From Actinomycetales bacterium UBA1416 (GTDB lineage Bacteria; Actinomycetota; Actinomycetes; Actinomycetales; Actinomycetaceae): DNA of 38,288 nt. This document shows, one piece after another, positions 21,648 to 29,282 of this stretch. Within the stretch, counting starts at the first letter, position 1. Each line of letters begins with the position of its first letter. Under the pieces are notes generated by a model. It worked only from the letters and a program-made list of their open reading frames with translations. It was not told the DNA's origin and did no database searches. Made by a program: the position numbers and the translations under genes. The DNA lies in assembly GCA_002304945.1 (NCBI GenBank), contig DBPQ01000098.1:16471-54758 (forward strand), read 5' to 3'.

Positions 21648-23155
21648 GGCACGCGAGTGGGCGGAGGCGGCGGACGCTGCTCGCGGGCGCGGTCGCAGCC
21701 CTCGTCGTCGTGGCCGCCGCGGTGGCGGCCTGGTTCCTGTGGTCGCCCGGTGCCGGCGCCGCCCGTGGGGTGGAGGTCATGCCCGTGCTCGAGCCGGCCA
21801 CCCTGTCCGTCGCGCCCGGTGATGTCGTCACCCTCGCCGGCGGCGGCGTCACCGATGCGTCGTTCCAGCTCTCGCAGGCCCTGTGGTCGAGCGCTCCCGT
21901 CGTCGCGCTGGCGACGGAGGACACGCTCGCGGAGGTCAGCGCGGCCACCGCCGGACTGTCCCTCCCGCTCCTCGTCGTGCCGGGCGACCCCGGCGAGGAG
22001 GACACCGCCAGGCTGGCGTCCGAACTGGAGCGGCTCGGCACCCGGGCCGTGACGCAGGCCGGCGTCACGCTGCCCGCCGGGATCGACGTCGAGCACCTGC
22101 GGGCCTCCCACCTCAAGCGCCCCGGGGACGCCGGGGTCACGCCCCACCTGCTCGTCGGGGACGCCGCCACCCGCGACCTCGCGGAGGCGGTCCTGAGCCC
22201 CGTGGCGGGTGCGGCGGACATCGCCGCGGAGGACCCTCGTGGCGCCGTCGACGTGATCCGGGCCATCGCGGAGGACCCAGAGGCGGCGCTGGTGGTCATG
22301 GGGGACTTCGCCGACGAGGACTACCGGTGGAAGCTCGAGACCGTCCTGACCGGGGTGGAACTGCCCGGCGGCGGCCAGCTCGCCGCCCCCGGCAAGCTGT
22401 ACGTCGCCCTGTACGGCCACCCCGGCTCCTCGGCGCTCGGCGTCCTCGGGGAACAGGGGGTCGAGGCGACCATTGAGCGCGCCCGGGCCCACGCCGCCCC
22501 CTACGAGGCGCTCACGGACATGACGGTGGTGCCATCCCTCGAGATCATCGCCACCATCGCCTCCGCCGGCGCGGGGCCCGACGGCAACTACTCCGCGGAG
22601 GCCGAGATCGCGACCCTGCGCCCCCTCGTCGACGCCGCCGCCGAGAACGGGCTCTACGTGGTCCTCGACCTCCAACCCGGTCGCACCGACTTCCTCACCC
22701 AGGCGAAGCTCTACGAGGAACTCCTCCGCGAGCCGCACGTGGGACTGGCGCTCGACCCCGAATGGCGCCTGAAGCCCAACCAGGTCCACCTCCGCCAGAT
22801 CGGCTCCGTCGCGATCGACGAGGTCAACGAGGTGGCGAACTGGCTCGCCGACCTCACCCGCGAGCACCTGCTCCCGCAGAAGGTCCTCATCCTCCACTCC
22901 TTCCGCATCTCCATGACCCCGGACCTCGACCGCCTGGACACCTCCCGGGACGAACTCGCCATCGTCATGCACGTCGACGGCCAGGGAGCCCAGGGTGCGA
23001 AGCAGGAGACGTGGCGCGCGCTGCACGACTACGCGCCCGACATGCCCTTCTGGGGGTGGAAGAACTTCTACGACGAGGACAGCCCCGCCATGCTCACCCC
23101 TGAGCAGACGATGGCGAACGTGAACCCCACCCCCGTGTTCGTCTCCTACCAGTGA
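21644..23155 (+). CDS. Exported protein, unknown function (cell-wall-binding-like plus barrel-like domain)
   Basis: The 503-residue protein has an N-terminal signal anchor (about residues 10-32, LLAGAVAALVVVAAAVAAWFLW) with no lipobox. Residues 55-200 show a repeating pattern of aldehyde-like Rossmann stretches (LWSSAPVVALATEDTLAEV, PLLVVPGDPGEEDTARLAS) resembling the cell-wall-binding repeat 2 family. The C-terminal half (about 245-503) looks like a TIM-barrel domain with YVALYGHPG, MTVVPSLEIIATIAS, YVVLDLQPGR, LALDPEWRL and FWGWKNFYD, with acidic residues after predicted strands as in glycosidases. The start overlaps the HAD stop. It probably acts at the cell surface, perhaps on a polysaccharide, but I cannot name the family with confidence. 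Confidence 0.8.
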   Translation: MRHASGRRRRTLLAGAVAALVVVAAAVAAWFLWSPGAGAARGVEVMPVLEPATLSVAPGDVVTLAGGGVTDASFQLSQALWSSAPVVALATEDTLAEVSAATAGLSLPLLVVPGDPGEEDTARLASELERLGTRAVTQAGVTLPAGIDVEHLRASHLKRPGDAGVTPHLLVGDAATRDLAEAVLSPVAGAADIAAEDPRGAVDVIRAIAEDPEAALVVMGDFADEDYRWKLETVLTGVELPGGGQLAAPGKLYVALYGHPGSSALGVLGEQGVEATIERARAHAAPYEALTDMTVVPSLEIIATIASAGAGPDGNYSAEAEIATLRPLVDAAAENGLYVVLDLQPGRTDFLTQAKLYEELLREPHVGLALDPEWRLKPNQVHLRQIGSVAIDEVNEVANWLADLTREHLLPQKVLILHSFRISMTPDLDRLDTSRDELAIVMHVDGQGAQGAKQETWRALHDYAPDMPFWGWKNFYDEDSPAMLTPEQTMANVNPTPVFVSYQ

Positions 23156-23206
23156 CCGGGCGCGGCGCGGGTGGTGCAGGCGCCCCCGGCGTGCTGGAAT
23201 TGGGCC

Positions 23207-23614
23207 ATGACAGCGAGCCCCACGCCCCGTCCCGCCGAGAAGCCGGCACAGTCCGGTAATCCGGTGCCGCCCGAGAAGCAGTCGCAGAAGGAGCGCCCGG
23301 CTCCGACCGGCAGGGCGGTGCAGGCGGGCAACCCGACGGGATGGGTCGGCCTCGCCGTGGCCGTCGTCGTCACCTTCATGCAGGCGGCCTTCAACTACAC
23401 GATCCCGGGCGTCAACGCGGCTGACAGCCCGGCGCGCTCCGTGCTCCTCTTCCTCTCCCTGATCGGCGGCGTGGTCGCGGCGGTGCTCGGCGTGGTCGCC
23501 CTCGCCTCGCGACGCTCCCCGAAGTGGCCCGGCGTCGCCGCGCTTGCCGTGGGGCTGAACGTGTTCCTCGTCACCGTGGCGGCCTGGGTCGGATCGCTCG
23601 TCTCCGAGGCCTGA
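23207..23614 (+). CDS. Small membrane protein with three predicted helices
   Basis: The 135-residue protein has a Pro/Lys/Glu-rich cytoplasmic N-terminus (about 1-40) and three hydrophobic segments (about 47-65 GWVGLAVAVVVTFMQAAF, 79-100 VLLFLSLIGGVVAAVLGVV, and 110-130 VAALAVGLNVFLVTVAAWVG). The ATG at 23207 is preferred to a GTG at 23171 that adds an atypical stretch. The stop overlaps the metallophosphoesterase ATG (TGATG), so the two are coupled. Function unknown. Confidence 0.78.
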   Translation: MTASPTPRPAEKPAQSGNPVPPEKQSQKERPAPTGRAVQAGNPTGWVGLAVAVVVTFMQAAFNYTIPGVNAADSPARSVLLFLSLIGGVVAAVLGVVALASRRSPKWPGVAALAVGLNVFLVTVAAWVGSLVSEA

Positions 23615-25134
23615 TGTCCCCACCCCGGGGGTCACTGCTCCGTTACGCCGCGTTCGCGGCGCTGGTCCTCGTGCTCTCCGTCCTCTTCGGCGTGACGACG
23701 GCGCGGGCGGAGTCCACTCTGGGCCCCCATCGGGCGTCCTTCGCCGTCGAGGTGTCCGGAGCGGTCCTCCTCGACCTCGGGCCGCTCGGCGCCATCCACC
23801 TGGACTCGCCTCTCGAGCCGCTCGGCGTGCGGGTGGTGGTGCACGAGATCCCGTCGGCGGGTCTCGGTGCCGACGTCTTCGAGGGTCTCGGTGCCGACGC
23901 GGTCGCCTACGCGCAGCTGGTCTCCCAGCCGCGCGCCGCCCTGACACCGGCACTCGACGCGCTCGTCTTCGACGCGCTCGGCCGCGCCGCGATCCTCGCG
24001 GGGGTGGGCCTCGCCGTCATCGCGCTGCTCCGCGGCACCGGAAGCACCTTGACGGCCAGCCCCCGAGCCGTGTTGGCCGCCGCAGCGGTGTCCGTGGGCG
24101 TGCTCAGCGTGGGCGTGTACCCGACGGTTTCGCGCGTGGACGCCCCGGCATCGCGCCCCGCTGTCCTCGCGGGCACCGCGTTCGCGGACGTGCGGGTCTC
24201 CGGACGGCTCTCCGACCTCGTCGACACGTGGGGTCCGATGGTTCTGGAGGCGTACGAGGAGACCGAGGCGTTCTACGACGGCATCGCCGCGAGCGTGGCG
24301 GCCGACTTCCGTGCCGCCGTCGCCCAGCCCGCCCCGCGGTCCGGGTGGGACCTGCCCGCCCCGCCCGACGACGACGCCCTCACGACCGCGGTCCTCGTGT
24401 CCGACCTGCACTGCAACGTCTCGATGGGCCGGGTGGTCGCCGCGCTGGTGGAGGCGAGCGGTGCGGAGCTGATCCTGAACGGGGGGGACAGCGTCGTCTC
24501 GGGCACGGCGGCGGAGGCCTTCTGCGTCAACGCCTTCGCCGAGGAGTTCACCGTGCCCGTCGTGGTGGCGGACGGCAACCACGACTCCGTGACGACGGCC
24601 GCGCAGGAGGAGGCGGCGGGGTGGACCGTGCTGCGCGGTGAACCGATCGAGGCCGCCGGGCTCACGATCCTCGGTGACACCGACCCCACGCTCACCGCGA
24701 TCGGCTCGGGAACGGTGCCCGAACGGGACGAGACGGTCGCGGGTCTCGGTGTCCGCCTCGGCCGGACCGCCTGCGACGTGGGCGGTGTCGACGTGCTCCT
24801 GGTCCACAACCCGATCGCGGCGCACCCGGCCGCCCGCGACGGGTGTGCACGGCTCACCCTGTCCGGCCACCTGCACCGCCAGGTCGGCCCCGAGGAGACG
24901 AACGCCGGGGGGTGGACGTACGTGTCGTCGTCGTCCGGGGGTGGCAACTACGGGGGCCGCACGATCGGGTCGCTCCAGACGTCCGCGGACCTCACCGTCC
25001 TGCGGTTCGCCGAGGGGGAGCCACTCGACATGAGCGTGGTGACTGTCGGTGCGGACGGTGTGGTTACAGTGACTCCATGGCGCGCTTTCGAGACGACGAG
25101 GTCGACCCCGTCGACGAGCTCGACGAACTCCTGA
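23614..25134 (+). CDS. Membrane-anchored metallophosphoesterase
   Basis: The 506-residue protein has an N-terminal signal or anchor helix (residues 11-30), an N-terminal extracytoplasmic region, and further hydrophobic helices at about 125-143 and 148-167. The calcineurin-like phosphoesterase domain follows (about 260-480) with all metal motifs: VSDLHCN, NGGDSVV, ADGNHD, VLLVHNP and LSGHLHRQ. The active domain should lie outside the membrane. Its last 58 bases overlap the start of the VKOR gene in another frame, and its C-terminal residues (RAFETTRSTPSTSSTNS) are low in complexity. Phosphodiester or nucleotide substrates are possible. Confidence 0.87.
   Translation: MSPPRGSLLRYAAFAALVLVLSVLFGVTTARAESTLGPHRASFAVEVSGAVLLDLGPLGAIHLDSPLEPLGVRVVVHEIPSAGLGADVFEGLGADAVAYAQLVSQPRAALTPALDALVFDALGRAAILAGVGLAVIALLRGTGSTLTASPRAVLAAAAVSVGVLSVGVYPTVSRVDAPASRPAVLAGTAFADVRVSGRLSDLVDTWGPMVLEAYEETEAFYDGIAASVAADFRAAVAQPAPRSGWDLPAPPDDDALTTAVLVSDLHCNVSMGRVVAALVEASGAELILNGGDSVVSGTAAEAFCVNAFAEEFTVPVVVADGNHDSVTTAAQEEAAGWTVLRGEPIEAAGLTILGDTDPTLTAIGSGTVPERDETVAGLGVRLGRTACDVGGVDVLLVHNPIAAHPAARDGCARLTLSGHLHRQVGPEETNAGGWTYVSSSSGGGNYGGRTIGSLQTSADLTVLRFAEGEPLDMSVVTVGADGVVTVTPWRAFETTRSTPSTSSTNS
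25065..25070 (+). promoter_or_regulatory. -10 element of a likely leaderless VKOR transcript
   Basis: TACAGT ends six bases before the ATG at 25077 and lies inside the 3' end of the metallophosphoesterase coding sequence. Confidence 0.5.
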
Positions 25135-25799
25135 CCGAGGACGAGATCCTGCTCGAGGAGCAGGAACTCGAGAAGCTGGACAAGGCACGTCCCACCCGCC
25201 TGCAGCGCGCCGGTGGTGCACCGCGCCCGTTCTCGTGGCTGCTCGTGGCCGCCGGCCTGGTGGGCATGTGGGCGTCGGTGGAACTGGTGCGCGCCGAGCT
25301 GATCTGGCGTGAGGATCCCCTCGCGGCCCTCGGGTGCGACATCAACCCGGTGATCGGGTGCAGCACCTTCCTCGGCACCCCCCAGGGGAGCCTGTTCCTC
25401 GACATCCCCAACGCTCTGCTCGGAACGGCGGCGTTCGGGACGCTCGTGGGGGTTGGGCTCATGTTCGCGGCGGGCGGGCGGGTGCGCCGCTGGCTGTGGT
25501 GGGTGCTGTCCGGGGTGGTGCTCGCCGGGCTCCTCCTGGTGGTGTGGCTGGTCCACCAGTCGGTGACCGTGCTCGGCTCCCTGTGCCCCTACTGCGTCGT
25601 GACCTGGCTGGTGGTCATCGTGGTCGCCGTGCACCTGCTCGCCCGCGCCGCCCAGGCGGGGCACCTCCCCGTCACGGAACGCCTCGCCCGCACCCTCGTC
25701 ACCGAGCGCTGGCTCATCGTGGCCGGCGCCTACGCGGTGCTGCTCGTCATCGCGATCGTGGCGTTCTGGGACAAGTGGCTGCTGGTGTTCGGGCTGTAG
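25077..25799 (+). CDS. Vitamin K epoxide reductase family membrane protein
   Basis: VKOR homologues reoxidise secreted DsbA-like proteins with menaquinone and so drive disulfide formation outside the cell. The 240-residue protein has an acidic N-terminal region (about 5-36), then four to five transmembrane helices. It has the full cysteine set: Cys87 and Cys95 in the loop pair (GCDINPVIGCS) and the quinone-side CPYC at Cys170 and Cys173. No fused thioredoxin domain is present, so a separate DsbA is expected elsewhere. The start overlaps the previous gene by 58 bases and has its own -10-like element. It ends directly against the convergent HIT gene. Confidence 0.92.
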   Translation: MARFRDDEVDPVDELDELLTEDEILLEEQELEKLDKARPTRLQRAGGAPRPFSWLLVAAGLVGMWASVELVRAELIWREDPLAALGCDINPVIGCSTFLGTPQGSLFLDIPNALLGTAAFGTLVGVGLMFAAGGRVRRWLWWVLSGVVLAGLLLVVWLVHQSVTVLGSLCPYCVVTWLVVIVVAVHLLARAAQAGHLPVTERLARTLVTERWLIVAGAYAVLLVIAIVAFWDKWLLVFGL

Positions 25800-26240
25800 T
25801 CAGCCTGGCGAGGAGATCGACGGCGGCACACGATCCCCGTGGCCCAGCTCACGGAGCGCCCCACGCACCCTCTCCGCGTCGGCCGCAAGCTGCTCCGCCG
25901 GTACGCTCCTGGCGTTCGCGAAGGTGAGGGCGGCCTCGCTCCACGCGGGCAGGACGTGCAGGTGGGTGTGGGGCACCTCGAAGCCGGCGACGATGAGGGC
26001 CGCGCGGGGGGCGTCGAAGGCACGTTGCTGCGCGAGCCCGATGTGCTTGGCGACGACGATCAGGTGGGCGAGGACGTCGTCCTCCACGTGGGTGAACTGG
26101 TCCACCTCCACCCGGGGGACCACGAGCATGTGACCCGGGGTGATCGGCTCGATGGTCGCGAAGGCGACGCACACGTCGTCCGCCCACACGAAGGTGCCGG
26201 GGATCGTGCCGTCGATGATGAGGGAGAACACGGAACTCAT
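25800..26240 (-). CDS. HIT-family nucleotide hydrolase/transferase
   Basis: The 146-residue protein is a histidine-triad enzyme. The catalytic motif is HTHLHVLP with His91, His93 and His95, preceded by PGHMLVVPR and FATIEPITPGH, the usual HIT layout of about 140 residues. HIT proteins hydrolyse nucleoside phosphoramidates or dinucleoside polyphosphates. The ATG at 26240 (MSSVFSLIIDG) is chosen because homologous HIT proteins start close to this point and a G-rich stretch precedes it; the longer frame to 26321 would run into the leuS promoter. The next gene, leuS, is divergent. Confidence 0.92.
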   Translation of the reverse strand: MSSVFSLIIDGTIPGTFVWADDVCVAFATIEPITPGHMLVVPRVEVDQFTHVEDDVLAHLIVVAKHIGLAQQRAFDAPRAALIVAGFEVPHTHLHVLPAWSEAALTFANARSVPAEQLAADAERVRGALRELGHGDRVPPSISSPG

Positions 26241-26306
26241 GCCCCCATCATGCCCGGCAGGGACGCCCGGCGTGGACGGTGGCAGGGCCACGGGGATGCG
26301 ATGCGG

Positions 26307-26312
26307 TAGGCT
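26307..26312 (+). promoter_or_regulatory. -10 element of the leuS attenuator transcript
   Basis: TAGGCT ends seven bases before the leader peptide ATG at 26320, which implies a leaderless leader-peptide message. The -35 is unclear. Confidence 0.55.
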
Positions 26313-26319
26313 GCGGGGC

Positions 26320-26343
26320 ATGACCGGACTGCTCCTTCGCTAG
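26320..26343 (+). CDS. Leucine leader peptide MTGLLLR
   Basis: The eight-codon frame ATG ACC GGA CTG CTC CTT CGC TAG encodes seven residues with three adjacent leucine codons, all different. It lies just after a -10 element and 21 bases before a terminator hairpin, in front of leucyl-tRNA synthetase. This is the layout of a classical amino-acid attenuator: ribosomes short of charged tRNA-Leu would stall at the leucine codons and let transcription continue into leuS. Attenuators of this kind have been predicted before leuS in some streptomycetes. It is too short to be found by size-filtered gene calling. Confidence 0.75.
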   Translation: MTGLLLR

Positions 26344-26361
26344 CCGCGCGCCACGCGCGGC
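26343..26361 (+). promoter_or_regulatory. Pause or alternative hairpin of the leuS leader
   Basis: GCCGCGCG (26343-26350) pairs perfectly with CGCGCGGC (26354-26361) around CCA, starting at the last base of the leader stop codon. An outer TTC/GAA pairing (26336-26338 with 26363-26365) reaches back to the leader codons and forward into the terminator stem, so the two folds compete at their edge. A full antiterminator is not obvious by eye. Confidence 0.55.
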
Positions 26362-26363
26362 GG

Positions 26364-26388
26364 AACCTCCCTTGCCGGGAGGTTTTTT
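26364..26388 (+). terminator. Attenuator terminator upstream of leuS
   Basis: AACCTCCC (26364-26371) and GGGAGGTT (26377-26384) form a perfect 8-bp stem followed by a run of six T (26383-26388). It is one of the few hairpins with a real T-run in the window and it lies only 28 bases before the leuS start. Confidence 0.85.
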
Positions 26389-26416
26389 CATGCCCGGGGC
26401 ACCCAAGGAGGACACG

Positions 26417-29281
26417 ATGACTGAGGACACCACGCCCGCCCACCGCTACACCGCGGCCCTCGCGGAGGACATCGAGCGCCGGTGGCAGGACCGCTGGGAC
26501 GCCGAGGGCACCTTCGCCGCGGACAACCCGGCCGGGACGCTGGCCGGGCCGCGTGCACGGGCGGAGAAGTTCTACCTCCTCGACATGTTCCCCTACCCGT
26601 CCGGCAAGGGCCTCCACGTCGGCCATCCGCTGGGCTACATCGCGACCGACGTCGTCGGCCGCTTCGAACGCATGCGGGGGCGGAACGTCCTCCACACCCT
26701 CGGGTACGACGCCTTCGGGCTGCCCGCGGAGCAGTACGCGGTGCAGACGGGGCAGCACCCGCGGGTCACCACCGAGGAGAACATCGCCACCATGCGGCGC
26801 CAGCTGCGCCGCCTCGGCCTGGCGCACGACCAGCGGCGGAGCTTCTCCACCACCGACCCGGACTACGTGCGGTGGACCCAGTGGATCTTCTCCCAGATCT
26901 TCGAGGCGTGGTACGACCCGGGGGCCCCCGGCCGGGACGGCGGGACGGGCCGGGCCCGGCCGATCGCCGAGCTCGTGGCCCAGTTCGAGTCCGGCGAGCG
27001 CGCCGTTCCCGGCGGTGGTGCGTGGACGGAGCTCACGGCCCGCGAGCGCGCCGCCGTCCTGGACGGCTTCCGCCTGGCCTACCTCTCCGAGGCGCCGGTG
27101 AACTGGTGCCCCGGACTCGGCACCGTGCTGGCCAACGAGGAGGTCACCAACGAGGGACGGTCCGAGCGGGGCAACTACCCGGTCTTCAAGCGGAACCTCT
27201 CGCAGTGGATGATGCGGATCACCGCCTATGCCGACCGGCTCATCGCCGACCTGGACACCATCGACTGGCCCGAGAAGGTCCGCCTCATGCAGCGCAACTG
27301 GATCGGCCGCTCCGAGGGCGCCTGGGTGGACTTCACCGTCCCGGGGCTGGAGGAGCCCCTCACCGTGTTCACCACCCGGCCCGACACGCTCTTCGGCGCG
27401 ACCTTCATGGTGGTCTCGCCCGAGCACCCGCTGGTGACCGGGGAAACGTCGCTGGTGCCCGCCGAGTGGCCGGAGGGCACCGCGGGGGAGTGGACCGGGG
27501 GAGCGGCCACCCCGCGCGACGCCGTCGCCGCCTACCAGGCCCGGGCAGCGGCAGAGACCGACGAGGAGCGCACGGACGAGACCCGTCCGAAGACGGGCGT
27601 CTTCACGGGGCTGTTCGCCACGAACCCCGTCAACGGCGAGCCCGTGCCGGTCTTCACTGCCGACTACGTCCTGATGGGGTACGGCACCGGCGCGATCATG
27701 GCGGTCCCGTCCGGTGACCAGCGCGACCACGACTTCGCCTCGAAGTACGGCCTTCCGATCGTCGCGACCATCCTCCCGGAGGAGGGGCACGACGTGCAGG
27801 AGTCCGCGTGGACGGGTGACGGCGTCGTCGTCAACTCGGCCAACGACGAGATCTCCCTCGACGGCCTCGGCAAGGACGAGGCGAAGGCCCGCATCACCGC
27901 CTGGCTGGAGGAGAGGGGCCTCGGGCGCGGCGCGGTCACGTACCGCCTGCGCGACTGGCTGTTCTCCCGGCAGCGCTACTGGGGCGAGCCGTTCCCGGTG
28001 GTGTACGACGACGACGGTGTCGCCCACGTCCTGCCGGACGCGATGCTGCCCGTCGACCTGCCGGAGGTTCCCGACTTCTCTCCCCGCACCTACGCCGCCG
28101 ACGACGCCGCCTCCAACCCCGAGCCGCCGCTCGGGCGCGTGGACGACTGGGTGAACGTCGAGCTGGACCTCGGTGACGGGCCCCGGCACTACCAGCGGGA
28201 CACGAACACCATGCCGCAGTGGGCGGGATCCTGCTGGTACGAGCTGCGCTACCTCGACCCGGACAACGACACGGCGTTCGTGGACCCCGAGGTCGAGCGG
28301 TACTGGATGGGCCCCCGCACCCCCGGCGGCTCGGGCGGCACGGACCTGTACGTCGGCGGGGTGGAGCACGCGGTGCTCCACCTGCTGTACGCGCGCTTCT
28401 GGCACAAGGTCCTCTTCGACCTCGGCCACCTGAGCTCCTCCGAGCCGTTCCACAAGCTCTTCAACCAGGGCTACATCCAGGCCTATGCGTACGTGGACGC
28501 CCGCGGCCAGTACGTGGAGGCCAGCAGGGTCGAGGGCGACGAGCAGGGAGGCTTCACCTTCGAGGGCCAACCCGTCACCCGCGAGTACGGCAAGATGGGC
28601 AAGTCCCTGAAGAACATGGTGACGCCCGACGACATGTACGACGCCTACGGGGCCGACACCTTCCGCGTCTACGAGATGTCGATGGGGCCCCTCGACGTCT
28701 CGCGGCCGTGGGAGACGCGTGCCGTCGTGGGTTCGCAGCGCTTCCTCCAGCGGCTGTGGCGGAACGTGGTGGACGAGGAGACCGGTGCGGTCACCGTCAC
28801 CGACGAGCCGCTCGACGACGTCACCGCCCGCCTGCTCGCCCGAACGATCGCGGACGTCGGCGAGGAGATGGCCGCGATGCGCATCAACACCGCCATCGCG
28901 AAGCTCATCGTGCTGAACAACCACCTGACGGCGCGCGGCTCCGTACCCCGGGCCGCGGTCGAGCCGCTGGTGCTGATGGTGGCCCCGGTGGCCCCGCACA
29001 TCGCCGAGGAGCTGTGGAGCAGGCTAGGGCACGCGCAGTCGCTCGCGTGGGAGCCCTTCCCGGTGGCGGACGAGGCGCTGCTCGTGGAGGAGACCACCAC
29101 GTGCGTGGTGCAGGTCGCGGGCAAGGTGCGTGACCGCCTCGAGGTGCCGGTCGCCATCGGCGAGGACGAGTTGCGCGAGCGGGCGCTCACCGCCCCCGGC
29201 GTCGTCCGCACCCTGGCGGGCCGGGGGGTCCGCACGGTCGTCGTGCGGGCGCCCCGACTCGTGAACGTCGTACCTGCCTGA
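26417..29281 (+). CDS. leuS: Leucyl-tRNA synthetase
   Basis: LeuS charges tRNA-Leu with leucine. The 954-residue class I synthetase has the HIGH-type motif in PYPSGKGLHVGHPLG (about residue 66), an editing (CP1) domain with TTRPDTLFGATF and the MGYGTGAIMAVP segment, a QRYWGEPFP stretch, and the KMSKS-type motif GKMGKS at about residue 725, followed by the anticodon-binding and C-terminal domains. The ATG at 26417 has AAGGAGG (26405-26411) at a good distance; a frame open back to 26372 would run through the terminator. Expression is likely set by the leucine leader peptide and attenuator upstream. It ends two bases from the convergent HerA-like gene. Confidence 0.97.
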   Translation: MTEDTTPAHRYTAALAEDIERRWQDRWDAEGTFAADNPAGTLAGPRARAEKFYLLDMFPYPSGKGLHVGHPLGYIATDVVGRFERMRGRNVLHTLGYDAFGLPAEQYAVQTGQHPRVTTEENIATMRRQLRRLGLAHDQRRSFSTTDPDYVRWTQWIFSQIFEAWYDPGAPGRDGGTGRARPIAELVAQFESGERAVPGGGAWTELTARERAAVLDGFRLAYLSEAPVNWCPGLGTVLANEEVTNEGRSERGNYPVFKRNLSQWMMRITAYADRLIADLDTIDWPEKVRLMQRNWIGRSEGAWVDFTVPGLEEPLTVFTTRPDTLFGATFMVVSPEHPLVTGETSLVPAEWPEGTAGEWTGGAATPRDAVAAYQARAAAETDEERTDETRPKTGVFTGLFATNPVNGEPVPVFTADYVLMGYGTGAIMAVPSGDQRDHDFASKYGLPIVATILPEEGHDVQESAWTGDGVVVNSANDEISLDGLGKDEAKARITAWLEERGLGRGAVTYRLRDWLFSRQRYWGEPFPVVYDDDGVAHVLPDAMLPVDLPEVPDFSPRTYAADDAASNPEPPLGRVDDWVNVELDLGDGPRHYQRDTNTMPQWAGSCWYELRYLDPDNDTAFVDPEVERYWMGPRTPGGSGGTDLYVGGVEHAVLHLLYARFWHKVLFDLGHLSSSEPFHKLFNQGYIQAYAYVDARGQYVEASRVEGDEQGGFTFEGQPVTREYGKMGKSLKNMVTPDDMYDAYGADTFRVYEMSMGPLDVSRPWETRAVVGSQRFLQRLWRNVVDEETGAVTVTDEPLDDVTARLLARTIADVGEEMAAMRINTAIAKLIVLNNHLTARGSVPRAAVEPLVLMVAPVAPHIAEELWSRLGHAQSLAWEPFPVADEALLVEETTTCVVQVAGKVRDRLEVPVAIGEDELRERALTAPGVVRTLAGRGVRTVVVRAPRLVNVVPA

Positions 29282-29282
29282 G

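Noticed and set aside
21542..23953. 803-codon minus-strand frame antisense to the exported protein
   Set aside because: Shadow frame; low-complexity translation, while the plus strand has a signal anchor and good gene junctions.
26372..26416. Upstream start of leuS
   Set aside because: Would be translated through the terminator hairpin; the ATG at 26417 has a perfect ribosome binding site.
26237..28999. 920-codon frame antisense to leuS
   Set aside because: Shadow of leuS; no recognisable protein sequence.
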